Shown in pieces: positions 9,219 to 17,021 of a stretch of 64,000 bases of DNA; position 1 is the first letter of the stretch, and each line of letters starts with the position of its first letter. The notes beneath the pieces are model-generated. The model saw nothing but the letters and a program-made list of their open reading frames with translations. It was not told where the DNA came from and ran no database searches. A program made the position numbers and the translations under genes. Source of the DNA: Mesorhizobium_K sp040049215 (GTDB lineage Bacteria > Pseudomonadota > Alphaproteobacteria > Rhizobiales > Rhizobiaceae); the NCBI RefSeq assembly GCF_040049215.1, contig NZ_JBDZDN010000002.1, positions 434,001-498,000 on the forward strand. Direction: 5' to 3'.

Positions 9219-9373
9219 CAGGCTATGCCTTGAATTTTCCGAAAAACAGCAGATGCTAATTTGTTAGCCGGGGGCGTACCAAACCGGCTAGGCCCGGCTG
9301 GACCCTCCTATCCAATGCCCAAAGCGCTCAGCCGGGCCCCCGTAGTCGCTTAGCTGTCATTGGAGGTTGGCCT
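9219..9373 (+). promoter_or_regulatory. Conserved structured leader upstream of precursor A1
   Basis: About 155 bp before the precursor ATG, shared with the second locus. GGCCCGGCTG at 9291-9300 pairs perfectly with CAGCCGGGCC at 9329-9338. In the other copy the aligned segment forms a 12-bp stem with different bases, so pairing is conserved while sequence is not. The loop holds CCCTCCT, which could pair with a ribosome-binding site. A second short pairing, CGGGGGC with GCCCCCG, is also possible. This could be a 5'-UTR regulator or a separate small RNA. Confidence 0.5.
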
Positions 9374-9475
9374 ATGAGGAAGCCCTACGCGAAGCCCATA
9401 TTTTTGCCCCGCGAAATTTTGAGCAAGGTGACAGCCGAAAATGGCGGCGGTTCGCCGATACGGGTTTCCGGGTGA
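9374..9475 (+). CDS. RiPP-precursor-like peptide A1 (lasso-type leader)
   Basis: 33 residues. GGAGG lies 8 bp before the ATG. The leader MRKPYAKPIFLPREILSKVT carries the Y-x-K-P-x-[LF] pattern of lasso-type RiPP leaders, which is bound by the RRE protein in known systems; the tail is AENGGGSPIRVSG. It is the same leader family as five other short ORFs in the window. No maturation enzymes adjoin it. It could also be a non-modified peptide or a relict. The 3' half is almost identical in DNA to the copy at 61975-62121 but is read in a different frame there. Confidence 0.55.
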   Translation: MRKPYAKPIFLPREILSKVTAENGGGSPIRVSG

Positions 9476-9587
9476 GCATGCTTAGTCTGCGGCCTGACGT
9501 CTAAAACAGACGGCTACCCCGAGTGACTGACCCGCCTGGCCTACCTGCGCTGCCATCGGTGGGGCTGGCGTGGTGGCTTGTTCTGAA

Positions 9588-9689
9588 TCAGGTGCCGGCG
9601 GTGGGCCGCGAGTCGATGACCATCGTTGCCGCCACCCTGATCAGTTGCTCACGACGAACTAGCATCGGCTTCGAATATGTCTTCTTCAT
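9588..9689 (-). CDS. RiPP-precursor-like peptide B2
   Basis: 33 residues: leader MKKTYSKPMLVRREQLIRVA, then ATMVIDSRPTAGT. Its ATG overlaps the stop of the preceding precursor by 4 bp (ATGA), so the two are translationally coupled. The frame remains open upstream to ATG 9848, but the short form matches its paralogues exactly at MKKTY. It converges on precursor A1. The tail has no Cys and no clear lasso ring acceptor at the expected position, so the final product is unknown. Confidence 0.55.
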   Translation of the reverse strand: MKKTYSKPMLVRREQLIRVAATMVIDSRPTAGT

Positions 9690-9793
9690 ACGTCCCGCGC
9701 TCCCGAAAAACCTGGCGGCGGAGCGGGAGACGATGTGACGCATTCGAGCCTCTCTCGCGCGACTAACGTCGGTTTTTGATAGGTCTTCTTCAT
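9686..9793 (-). CDS. RiPP-precursor-like peptide B1
   Basis: 35 residues: leader MKKTYQKPTLVARERLECVT, then a Pro-rich tail SSPAPPPGFSGARDV. AAGGGGG lies upstream of the ATG, and the box CGTGAGACCT (9821-9830, minus strand) sits 27 bp before it, as before the two plus-strand genes at 61.7-62.0 kb. First gene of a two-gene overlapping unit with B2. It is the only member with a Cys in the leader. Confidence 0.55.
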   Translation of the reverse strand: MKKTYQKPTLVARERLECVTSSPAPPPGFSGARDV

Positions 9794-9820
9794 CGCCCAC
9801 ACCCCCTTGCGCGAGGGTGA

Positions 9821-9830
9821 AGGTCTCACG
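9821..9830 (-). promoter_or_regulatory. CGTGAGACYT box upstream of precursor B1
   Basis: CGTGAGACCT on the minus strand, 27 bp before the B1 ATG. The related CGTGAGACTT occurs 28 and 26 bp before the ATGs at 61720 and 61887. Conserved spacing suggests a promoter element, regulator site or 5'-UTR feature. Confidence 0.45.
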
Positions 9831-9976
9831 GATCAAGTTTTCCGTCAAACCGACCGGCCAAAATGCAATAGACAGTCAATCTTGGCCGGCCCCGGCGTCG
9901 AGTTCACGCTGATTGGCGCATACTCTGGCGGCAGGATGCAAAATCCGGCAAAGCTGACGTGCACCCGTTGCGGCGG

Positions 9977-10507
9977 CTATTGCCCGTTGGGAACGGCGGT
10001 CAGGACCTGCTTCAGTGCCGGCGACGGCTGCTGGTACCCGAAGCTGTTCATCTTGTACTGATGGGGGCGGTGCCGATGCCTGTCGTCCCAGTGGCCCTTG
10101 TCGTCCCAGTGGCCATGATCTTCCCACCCGCGCCAGTCGTCCGACCAGTGCCAGTCGTCCCGCATCGGGCGGTTTCCGTCATAGACCCTGAAGTTTCCTT
10201 CGGCGTCATAGGCGTATTTCGGCGCAACCTTCGGCCGGTAGATGTTGTTGCGCCCCGCCTCGCGCGCTTCGCGCCTACCTTCCCGATGAATTTGGCCGCG
10301 ACGGTCTGGGCGCCTCTTCCACACGCCGCCGTCATGCCTGTTCTCGCGGCGGATGATTTTGGCGCTGTCCTGCACCGTCACCACGTCGGACGATGCCGCT
10401 GGCAGGCTGGGAACAAAGAGCGACGCGGCCGGAAGCGTCGGTGTCGACGCCAGAGTTACGCACGCAGCGAGCGCCAAAGTGCGAATCGCCGACAAGTGCT
10501 GTTTCAT
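9977..10507 (-). CDS. Secreted Arg/His/Asp-rich hypothetical protein
   Basis: 176 residues. The start ATG 10507 has GGGAGCTGGA upstream. An N-terminal signal peptide (AIRTLALAACVTLAS, cleavage probably after TLPAAS or LPAAS) is followed by a very basic middle and a Trp/His/Asp-rich segment with repeated GHWDD and DDWRGW motifs (about residues 118-145). Charged repeats like these suggest a metal- or polyanion-binding surface, but that is inference. No named domain is recognised. Single-gene unit on the minus strand. Confidence 0.65.
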   Translation of the reverse strand: MKQHLSAIRTLALAACVTLASTPTLPAASLFVPSLPAASSDVVTVQDSAKIIRRENRHDGGVWKRRPDRRGQIHREGRREAREAGRNNIYRPKVAPKYAYDAEGNFRVYDGNRPMRDDWHWSDDWRGWEDHGHWDDKGHWDDRHRHRPHQYKMNSFGYQQPSPALKQVLTAVPNGQ

Positions 10508-10639
10508 TTTTGTCCAGCTCCCGACAAGGACTTGCAGCGCATCCGACCCGGAAGATAGCCCGGTTTGGCAACCTGAGCCAGAGTACGCCTCGAAACAGGG
10601 TTACCCGCGCCGGGCGGCGGAAACGCCGAACGGGGCGAC

Positions 10640-11083
10640 CTATTCCGGCACCGCTTGGCGGCCCGTCATTGTTTCAATGACTATCTTGTAGAAGAGGTGC
10701 TCCGGGTGAATCGCGGCCGTGATGGGTTTCAGCGCACCGGGCTCCCACCAGTTCGCGTGCTTGCTCAACAGCGACCAGGCATGGTCGCGCTCACGTTTCG
10801 ATCCGATGCGGTCCGGCAGTTCTTCATAGACACCATAGACAAGAACGCTTTTCGACCCCTGGCCTTGCTTGAAATCGCCGACCTGCAGGCAAACGCGGGG
10901 GTTCTTTCGCATCCATTCGATCTTCTGGCCGAGCATGGAAAAGCTGTAGATGTGGTGATCGGCAAAGACGAAGGTGATCGGAACGACGTAGGGCTGATTG
11001 TCCTTCGCGCAAGCCAGATGCCCCAGGCTGGATGCCTGCAGGACGGCCGTGCACTCCTGTTCGGTGAGTTCCTTGACGATCAT
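10640..11083 (-). CDS. Pyridoxamine 5'-phosphate oxidase-family (FMN split-barrel) protein
   Basis: 147 residues from ATG 11083, beginning MIVKELTEQECTAVLQASS. The pattern SLGHLACAKDNQPYVVPITF and YSFSMLGQKIEWMRKNPRVC is typical of small flavin-reductase-like split barrels that bind FMN or F420-like cofactors. The longer open frame up to 11485 crosses a tRNA gene and is rejected. General-stress or detoxification roles are known for the family; the substrate is not predictable. Stands alone, downstream of tRNA-Leu and its terminator. Confidence 0.8.
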   Translation of the reverse strand: MIVKELTEQECTAVLQASSLGHLACAKDNQPYVVPITFVFADHHIYSFSMLGQKIEWMRKNPRVCLQVGDFKQGQGSKSVLVYGVYEELPDRIGSKRERDHAWSLLSKHANWWEPGALKPITAAIHPEHLFYKIVIETMTGRQAVPE

Positions 11084-11239
11084 GACAGTCCGTTCCCGCG
11101 CTTGTTGCGAAACAAGAATACTGCAGCACGGTCGGGTTGACCAATCCGCAGTGCCAGCCTCCAGCCTCGCCAATGCCGTTTCTCGCGGCAAAGCATGGCT
11201 GCGCAACGCCCGCGGCGGCAGAAGCGCCTGAACCAAAAG

Positions 11240-11269
11240 GAAACCCACCGGCTCTGCTGAACCGGTGGG
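11240..11269 (-). terminator. Rho-independent terminator after tRNA-Leu
   Basis: On the minus strand CCCACCGG/CCGGTGGG (11262-11269 with 11244-11251) forms an 8-bp stem followed by TTTCCTTTTGG. It lies about 140 bp past the tRNA-Leu 3' end in the right orientation. The rest of 11084-11406 shows no gene. Confidence 0.65.
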
Positions 11270-11406
11270 CGTTGCCTGGGCGCTGAACCCGCGCCTGCGG
11301 AACTCTTTACTCGCCGCAAGAACCGGAGCATCGGCCGACCGTGATGAATTTCTTCTTAAGAAGCGGGCGCGGGCGCTTACGGGAGAGAAATCCGGCATGT
11401 TGATGC

Positions 11407-11491
11407 TGGTGCGGATGAAGGGACTCGAACCCCCACGCCTTTCGGCACTGGAACCTAAATCCAGGGCGTCTACCAATTCCGCCACATCCGC
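11407..11491 (-). tRNA. tRNA-Leu (anticodon TAG)
   Basis: On the minus strand the acceptor GCGGATG pairs with CATCCGC, followed by A and an encoded CCA. Anticodon stem CTGGA/TCCAG carries loop TTTAGGT, giving anticodon TAG. The long variable arm (TGCCGAAAGGCGT) is the class II feature expected for leucine. GTTCGAGTC marks the T loop. Confidence 0.97.
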
Positions 11492-11839
11492 GTCGGCCCG
11501 CCAATCACATGGGAGCCATCATTCTGTCAATCTCGCGGTGGAGATGAGGTCGGTGCAGCGGCGCGAAGAAGTGTTGAAAATTAGCGCCGCGTATGACAAA
11601 AGGCGTGGCAATTGTGACGGGAGAGAAAGAACCGCCATGGGTAGGCGTGGTAAGCAACAGGAAAAACAAAGGCTTACTTAGACTACCGCGCGTTTCGAGC
11701 GAACAAAATCCCCATCGGCCGCGGCCGCCGGGACAAGCACGCTGAACCCGCACGCCACTAGCCACTCCGGCGCGAATTTCCGGCAGGCTGAACGGCAGAG
11801 CCGTACAGATGCCCTATTCTGGAAACGAAGGTTTTGACT
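11492..11839 (+). other. Intergenic region between tRNA-Leu and tig
   Basis: About 350 bp between divergent genes. It must hold the tRNA-Leu and tig promoters, but I see no element strong enough to mark, and no coding frame with convincing codon use. Confidence 0.5.
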
Positions 11840-13318
11840 ATGCAGGTTACCGAGACGCTGAATTCCGGCCTGAAGCGCGAGATCAAGGTCACGGTCCCGG
11901 CCGGCGACATGGAAGCCAAGCTGCTGACCCGGCTGAACGACGCCAAGACCAAGGTGCGCATCAACGGCTTCCGTCCCGGCAAGGTGCCGCTCCAGCACCT
12001 GCGCAAGGTCTACGGCAAGTCCTTCATGGCCGAGGTGGTCAACGACATCCTGTCCAACCAGACCCGTCACATCATCGCCGACCGCGGTGAAAAGGCCGCC
12101 ATGCAGCCCGAGGTCACAATGACCGAGGACGAGAAGGAAGCCGAAAAGATCCTCGCCGGCGGCGCCGATTTCGAGTTCCAGCTCGTCTATGAGGTCATTC
12201 CATCGATTGAGATCAGGGATTTTTCCGACATCAAGGTGACGCGTCCCGTCTTCGACGTGCCGGAACAGGAGATCGAGGACCAGGTCAAGCGCGTCGCGGA
12301 ATCCGCGCGCAGCTACGAGCCCAAGGACGGCAAGGCCGCGGAAGGCGACCGTGTCACCATCGACTATGTCGGCAAGATCGACGGCGTGGCGTTCGACGGC
12401 GGCGCCGGCAACGACCAGCCGCTCGTGCTCGGCTCGAAGGAGTTCATCCCCGGCTTCGAAGACCAGTTGGTCGGATCCAAGGCCGGCGACGAAAAGCAGA
12501 TCACCGTCACCTTCCCCGACAACTACAGCGCGCCGCATCTCGCCGGCAAGGAAGCCACCTTTGACGTCACCGTGAAGGAAGTGTCGAAGCCGGGTCCACT
12601 CGAGATCAACGACGAGACGGCGAAGTCGCTCGGCCTCGAATCGCTGGACCGCCTGCGCGAGATCGTGCGCGGCCAGATCGAAAACCAGTTCGGCTCGATG
12701 ACGCGCCAGAAGGTAAAGCGCCAGTTGCTCGACCAGCTCGATTCGGCCTATCAGTTCGAGGCGCCCTCGAAACTCGTCGAAGCCGAGTTCACCAACATCT
12801 GGAGCCAGGTGAACCGCGACCTGGAGACCGCCGGGCGCAGCTTCGCCGACGAGGACACGACGGAAGACGAAGCCCGCGCCGAATACACCAGGCTGGCCGA
12901 ACGCCGCGTGCGGCTGGGCCTGGTGCTGGCCGAGATCGGCGAGAAGGCAAGCGTCACGGTTTCCGACGAGGAGGTTCAGCGCGCGCTCTTCGAGACGGTG
13001 CGCCGCTTCCCCGCCAACCAGCAGCAGGAAGCCTTCGACTTCTACCGCAACAACCCGAACGCCATCACCTCCATCCGCGCTCCCCTGTTCGAGGAGAAGG
13101 TCATCGACCACCTGCTGGCGCAGATTTCCGTCACCGACAAGAAGGTGTCGAAGGAAGAGTTGATGGCCGACGACGAGGCGGAGACGGAAGCGAAGCCCGC
13201 CAAGAAGGCCGCGCCGAAGAAAGCCAAGAAGGTCGACGAAGCTGCTTCCGAGGAAGCTGCGACCGAGGCGCCGAAGAAGAAGGCGTCCGCGAAGAAGAAG
13301 GCCGCCGACACCGAATAA
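11840..13318 (+). CDS. tig: Trigger factor (ribosome-associated peptidyl-prolyl isomerase chaperone)
   Basis: 492 residues from ATG 11840 (MQVTETLNSGLKREIKV); GAAGG precedes it. The N-terminal ribosome-binding domain contains FRPGKVPLQHLRK, a form of the GFRxGKxP signature. The FKBP-like domain (about 160-245) has GDRVTIDYVGKIDG and LVLGSKEFIPGFE. The C-terminal helical chaperone arm follows, ending in a long Lys/Ala/Glu-rich tail (about residues 450-492) as seen in many rhizobial trigger factors. It acts on nascent chains at the ribosome exit. In many alphaproteobacteria clpP and clpX follow tig; here radC on the opposite strand follows. Confidence 0.97.
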   Translation: MQVTETLNSGLKREIKVTVPAGDMEAKLLTRLNDAKTKVRINGFRPGKVPLQHLRKVYGKSFMAEVVNDILSNQTRHIIADRGEKAAMQPEVTMTEDEKEAEKILAGGADFEFQLVYEVIPSIEIRDFSDIKVTRPVFDVPEQEIEDQVKRVAESARSYEPKDGKAAEGDRVTIDYVGKIDGVAFDGGAGNDQPLVLGSKEFIPGFEDQLVGSKAGDEKQITVTFPDNYSAPHLAGKEATFDVTVKEVSKPGPLEINDETAKSLGLESLDRLREIVRGQIENQFGSMTRQKVKRQLLDQLDSAYQFEAPSKLVEAEFTNIWSQVNRDLETAGRSFADEDTTEDEARAEYTRLAERRVRLGLVLAEIGEKASVTVSDEEVQRALFETVRRFPANQQQEAFDFYRNNPNAITSIRAPLFEEKVIDHLLAQISVTDKKVSKEELMADDEAETEAKPAKKAAPKKAKKVDEAASEEAATEAPKKKASAKKKAADTE

Positions 13319-13345
13319 GGCAGGCGCCGGGAAAAACTGACAAAA

Positions 13346-13370
13346 GGGCCGCCTTGCGCGGCCCGTTTTG
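13346..13370 (+). terminator. Terminator between tig and radC
   Basis: GGGCCGC (13346-13352) pairs with GCGGCCC (13358-13364), then GTTTTG. CAAAA on the left side makes it usable from both strands, which suits the convergent tig and radC genes. Confidence 0.75.
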
Positions 13371-13404
13371 TTGCGGCCCACGGGCCGCTAGGAGTGCGCA
13401 GACC

Positions 13405-14163
13405 TTAGATCAGCTTCAGGCCCTTCATGCTGGCAAACCCCTTCTTGCCGATGATGATGTGGTCGTGCACGGCGATGCCGAGCTGCCGGCCGGTCTCGAC
13501 GATCGTCTTGGTCATATCGATGTCCGCGCGGGACGGGGCGGGATCGCCCGACGGGTGGTTATGGACAAGGATGATGGCGGTCGACGACAGTTCCAGCGCG
13601 CGCCTGATCACCTCGCGCGGATAGACCGGCGTGTGATCGACCGTGCCGGTCTGCTGCACCTCGTCGGCTATCAGCGCGTTCTTCTTGTCGAGGAACAGGA
13701 TACGGAACTGCTCACGCTCCTCGAAGGCCATGGCAGCGCGGCAATAGTCGAGCACCTGCTCCCACGACGACAGGACTTCCCTGCCCTGTATCTCGCCGCG
13801 CGCCATGCGTTTTGCCGCGCCCGCGACGATCTTGAGATCGAGCGCGACCGCCGCGCCGACACCCTTGACCTCCTGAAGTCGTGCCGCCGGGGCGCCGAGA
13901 ACCTGCGAGAGGGAGCCGAAACGGGCGAGCAGGGCCTTCGCGACGGGCTTGGTGTCGGCACGCGGGATCAGCCTGAAAAGCAGCAACTCCAACAGCTCGT
14001 AATCAGCGAAGCTCTCGCCCGAGGCGGAAGCGGCGAACCGTTCGCGCAATCGCTCGCGATGCCCGAGATAATGCGGTTTTACCTTGGCGGGTTCGGTCTT
14101 GACTAGGCGCGGCGACGGGCGCTCGGCGAAGAAGCCCCGCTCGTCCTCCTCATGTCCCGCCAT
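13405..14163 (-). CDS. radC: RadC-family protein (JAB/MPN domain)
   Basis: 252 residues. N-terminal helix-hairpin-helix-like part (RFGSLSQVLGAPAARLQEVKG) and a C-terminal JAB1/MPN metal-site domain with HNHPSGD (201-207) as the zinc motif. Despite the name, a DNA-repair role for RadC is doubtful in E. coli; the domain is related to JAMM proteases, and the true function is open. It lies 50 bp downstream of map on the same strand, a conserved pair in alphaproteobacteria. Confidence 0.93.
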   Translation of the reverse strand: MAGHEEDERGFFAERPSPRLVKTEPAKVKPHYLGHRERLRERFAASASGESFADYELLELLLFRLIPRADTKPVAKALLARFGSLSQVLGAPAARLQEVKGVGAAVALDLKIVAGAAKRMARGEIQGREVLSSWEQVLDYCRAAMAFEEREQFRILFLDKKNALIADEVQQTGTVDHTPVYPREVIRRALELSSTAIILVHNHPSGDPAPSRADIDMTKTIVETGRQLGIAVHDHIIIGKKGFASMKGLKLI

Positions 14164-14213
14164 CGCCTACCCGCGCAAATATGGGCGGCAAACCCTCGAC
14201 CGCCGCAAAAATA

Positions 14214-15041
14214 CTACGAGGACAGGCCGGGCCGGTCGAGCCCTTTCGGGGAGAGCGTGAAGATTTCGCAGCCGGTCGCGGTTACGCCGACCGTATGCTC
14301 GTATTGGGCGGAAAGCGACCTGTCCCGCGTCACCGCCGTCCAGCCGTCGGACAGCACCTTAACGTGCGGACGACCCAAGTTGATCATCGGCTCGACGGTA
14401 AAGATCATGCCTTCGCGCATCTCGATGCCTTCGCCCGCGCTGCCGTAATGCAGGATGTTGGGCGCATCGTGGAAAAGCTGGCCGACCCCATGGCCGCAGA
14501 AATCGCGCACCACCGAGCAGCGCTCGGCCTCGGCGTAGGACTGGATGGCCGCGCCGATCGCGCCGGTGCGCACGCCCGGCCTGACGGCGGCGACGCCGCG
14601 CATCAGGCATTCATGCGTCACCTCAAGCAGCCGCTCGGCCGCGCGCTTGATCTGGCCAACCGGATACATGCGGCTGGAATCGCCGTGCCATCCATCGAGG
14701 ATGTAGGTCACGTCGATGTTGACGATGTCCCCTTCCCTCAGCGGCTTGTTGTCGGGGATGCCATGGCAGACCACGTGGTTGATCGAGGTGCATGACGACT
14801 TCGTGTAGCCGCGATAGTTAAGCGTCGCCGGCATGGCGCCATGGTCCATGCCGAACTTGAAGACGAAACTGTCGATCGCCTCGGTCGTGACGCCCGGCGC
14901 GACCATGCCGGCAAGCTCATCGAGGCAGGCGGCCGTCACGGCGCACGCCTTGCGCATGCCCTCGAAGGCCTCGGGTCCGTAGAGCCGGATCTGGCCGGTG
15001 TTGCGAAGCGGCGCCGTGGCGGCGTCGAGATAGGTGATCAT
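14214..15041 (-). CDS. map: Methionine aminopeptidase, type I
   Basis: 275 residues from ATG 15041 (MITYLDAATAPL). Removes N-terminal Met from new proteins. All metal ligands of the pita-bread fold are present: Asp110, Asp121, His184, Glu217, Glu248, plus the substrate His93 (VVCHGIPD). GHGVGQLFHDAPNILHYG is the family signature. The frame is open upstream to ATG 15095, but that extension (VASAVRRGVLY) is unlike the family. Probably an operon with radC. Confidence 0.95.
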   Translation of the reverse strand: MITYLDAATAPLRNTGQIRLYGPEAFEGMRKACAVTAACLDELAGMVAPGVTTEAIDSFVFKFGMDHGAMPATLNYRGYTKSSCTSINHVVCHGIPDNKPLREGDIVNIDVTYILDGWHGDSSRMYPVGQIKRAAERLLEVTHECLMRGVAAVRPGVRTGAIGAAIQSYAEAERCSVVRDFCGHGVGQLFHDAPNILHYGSAGEGIEMREGMIFTVEPMINLGRPHVKVLSDGWTAVTRDRSLSAQYEHTVGVTATGCEIFTLSPKGLDRPGLSS

Positions 15042-15166
15042 GTAAAGGACGCCTCGGCGAACTGCGCTTGCGACATAAGGGAATGGAACAGCCAAGATTT
15101 GGCACCGGATCGCGTCCGGTTCAACCCCGGCGGCGCGTAAGTGGCGTCCGCAGCCTCAGATTCCCG

Positions 15167-15427
15167 TCAATGGCTTGTCTTTTGCGGCGCTAGCACGTCG
15201 GATTCCATGGCTGCCTCGACAAGGGCGCGCCGCGCATCGGCCGTCGAGCGATGGCCGTCGAGCACCTTCAGGCAGGTCTCGACCGCGTCCCTGTGTCGCG
15301 CGCCGCGGTTCAGCGGCCAGACGGTCATCAGGCAATCGGCTGCCTCGCGCGTGGTGTGAATATGGCGGTATCTGCCGATGCGGCCAAGCTCAAGCGTCAC
15401 CGGCTTGTCGAATGGTTTTTCGTCCAT
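15167..15427 (-). CDS. DUF982 family protein
   Basis: 86 residues from ATG 15427 (a TTG at 15439 is possible). The core TTREAADCLMTVWPLNRGARH..AVETCLKVLDG followed by RALVEAAMES has the pattern of DUF982, a family of small proteins common in Rhizobiales and often multicopy. Function unknown. Cytosolic. Divergent from the NUDIX gene. Confidence 0.75.
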   Translation of the reverse strand: MDEKPFDKPVTLELGRIGRYRHIHTTREAADCLMTVWPLNRGARHRDAVETCLKVLDGHRSTADARRALVEAAMESDVLAPQKTSH

Positions 15428-15515
15428 GATGGGCGGCAAACGCCTGCGCGGCGAATAGGTTGCAGGCGGGTGCGATCCGAGCTAACTGCCCCGGGCCCGA
15501 AGATGGAGAACCGCA

Positions 15516-16097
15516 TTGCAGGACAGGATCCGCATCAAGTCGGTCGAGATATTGTCCGACGACTGGGCGAAGCTCACCAAGACGACCTTCGACTACCGCC
15601 GGAGCGACGGAACTTGGGAAACCCAGATCCGGCAAACATACGATCGGGGCGACGGAGCCGTCATCCTTCCATTCGACAGAGGCCGCTCGACTGTGCTCCT
15701 GGTGCGGCAGTTCCGTTATCCGGCCTTCGTGACCGGCCACCCGGAGCCGCTGATCGAAGCCTGTGCCGGCCTGCTCGACGATCATGATCCCGAGACGGCG
15801 ATCCGCAAGGAGGCCGAGGAAGAACTCGGCTACAGGCTGCGGGGCATCCGTCGCCTCTATGAGCCTTATATGAGTCCGGGCAGCGTCACCGAGCGCCTGT
15901 CCTTCTTCACTGCCGATTACACGCCTGCCGACCGCATCTCGGATGGCGGCGGCTCGGCCGACGAGGGCGAGGACATCGAGGTGCTGGAAATTACGCTCGA
16001 TGAGGCCATGGCGCAGGTCCGCGACGGCCGCATCATCGATGCGAAGACGATCATGCTCATCCAGCACCTCCGGCTCGAAGCGCTGGAGCACCGCTAG
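15516..16097 (+). CDS. nudK: NUDIX hydrolase, NudK (GDP-mannose pyrophosphatase)-like
   Basis: 193 residues from a TTG start with GGAGA 9 bp upstream; no ATG fits the frame. The NUDIX box reads GLLDDHDPETAIRKEAEEEL (about residues 88-107), with the REx2EE core replaced here by KEAEEEL, close to the NudK subgroup. YPAFVTGHPEPLIEACAG and PGSVTERLSFFTADY are also NudK-like. Expected to hydrolyse sugar nucleotides or ADP-ribose; substrate is inference. Confidence 0.85.
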   Translation: MQDRIRIKSVEILSDDWAKLTKTTFDYRRSDGTWETQIRQTYDRGDGAVILPFDRGRSTVLLVRQFRYPAFVTGHPEPLIEACAGLLDDHDPETAIRKEAEEELGYRLRGIRRLYEPYMSPGSVTERLSFFTADYTPADRISDGGGSADEGEDIEVLEITLDEAMAQVRDGRIIDAKTIMLIQHLRLEALEHR

Positions 16098-16148
16098 GCC
16101 GTGGACTTGGCGTCGCCTTCCTTGATGCGATGCCGCGGCTGCGCGTGG

Positions 16149-16334
16149 CTAGCGGACGTTGGTCAGTTCGGGGAAGACATAGATTGAGCCGGCACTGCAC
16201 TGACCCGCATCCTGGACGCGCGACGTACAAGGTCTACCCTTTGGTTGTCCGCTCTGCCCGGTGCTAGGCCCCGTGCTCTGGCAAGCGGCCAGCAGGATCA
16301 AGGGCAGCATCGTCCATATGGGCGCTCGTTGCAT
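16149..16334 (-). CDS. Small lipoprotein
   Basis: 61 residues from ATG 16334, preceded by GGAGGGAGA. Signal peptide MQRAPIWTMLPLILLAAC ends in a good lipobox (LAAC); mature part is Ser/Gly/Gln-rich with two further Cys (RPCTSRVQDAGQCSAG). Family not recognised. The open frame continues upstream to 16424, but the signal-peptide form with its own ribosome site is far more likely. Confidence 0.7.
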   Translation of the reverse strand: MQRAPIWTMLPLILLAACQSTGPSTGQSGQPKGRPCTSRVQDAGQCSAGSIYVFPELTNVR

Positions 16335-16445
16335 CGTCGCATCTCCCTCCGATTGGGCGAAGCAATAACACAAGCCGAAGCGGCTATGGAGTCCCCGACG
16401 CCGCATTACCGTCAGCTTCCCCAAGGTGCTCGTGCACGGCGCGTG

Positions 16446-17021
16446 TCAGTAGAGCGGCTCCTCGTAAAGCTTGGTCTCGCCGTCCATCAGCGCCTTGATC
16501 TGCGCGGTGCCGTCGCTGCCGACCGCCGCGAGGATGCCGAACGGACGCTCGCGTATGTCAGCCTCGATGGCGCGGCCCTCCCCCTCCGGCACGTAGTAGC
16601 GATCGATGCCGTAATTGACGCTGAACGAGGCACCCGGCGTAATGGACCACCCGCTGACCGTACCGCGTATATCGATCTCACCTGTAGGCGCTGTACCCGC
16701 TGGCGATCCAAAGGATGCGGATCTTGGACGCCAATAACCGTCGCTATCCCGTCCTAGCCGCACGAAGATTGGCAACGCATCTGAGGCGATTGTGCCGACC
16801 GGTACATTAGAAACAATATCCACCGGCACGTTCCGTATCTCGTAGTTCAGCCAGACATAGTCGCCGCGCAGGAAATCGCGCGGATCGACCGGCTCGATTT
16901 TCAGAAGCACCTCCTGTCCGTCGCGCAGAACCGCGGCGCGGCCGGCAATGATCCACGAAAGGAAAGCAATCTGCGCAGCCGCGAGAAGCACGGCTGCCAT
17001 GACAAGCTTTTTCCCGCTCAT
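16446..17021 (-). CDS. GDYXXLXY-domain membrane-anchored protein
   Basis: 191 residues. One N-terminal transmembrane helix (VLLAAAQIAFLSWIIAGRA), then RGDYVWLNYEI, the GDYxxLxY motif that names the family, and a beta-rich periplasmic part. The start overlaps the stop of the DUF2157 gene by 4 bp, the usual pairing of these two families. Function unknown; the pair is thought to form a membrane unit. Confidence 0.88.
   Translation of the reverse strand: MSGKKLVMAAVLLAAAQIAFLSWIIAGRAAVLRDGQEVLLKIEPVDPRDFLRGDYVWLNYEIRNVPVDIVSNVPVGTIASDALPIFVRLGRDSDGYWRPRSASFGSPAGTAPTGEIDIRGTVSGWSITPGASFSVNYGIDRYYVPEGEGRAIEADIRERPFGILAAVGSDGTAQIKALMDGETKLYEEPLY

Larger units (their letters stand above)
9219..9477 (+). 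repeat. Inverted-copy repeat A (leader plus precursor), partner at 62017-62259
   Basis: From caggctatgccttgaa at 9219 to the end of the precursor gene, this stretch is clearly homologous to the reverse complement of 62017-62259. Both ends are highly alike (the first about 50 bp and the last 38 bp, the latter identical), with a diverged middle. The copies are about 52.5 kb apart in opposite orientation and each contains one MRKPY-type precursor gene. Confidence 0.8.

Noticed and set aside
9588..9848. Single 86-residue protein on the minus strand
   Set aside because: The frame holds the second precursor preceded by the first in another frame; paralogues all start at MKKxY, so two overlapping small genes explain it better.
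10640..11485. Longer N-terminus for the FMN split-barrel protein
   Set aside because: The extension crosses tRNA-Leu and its terminator; ATG 11083 gives the family-typical length.
11678..13381. 567-codon minus-strand frame opposite tig
   Set aside because: Leu/Gly/Arg-rich mirror of the trigger factor gene, without ribosome site or motifs.
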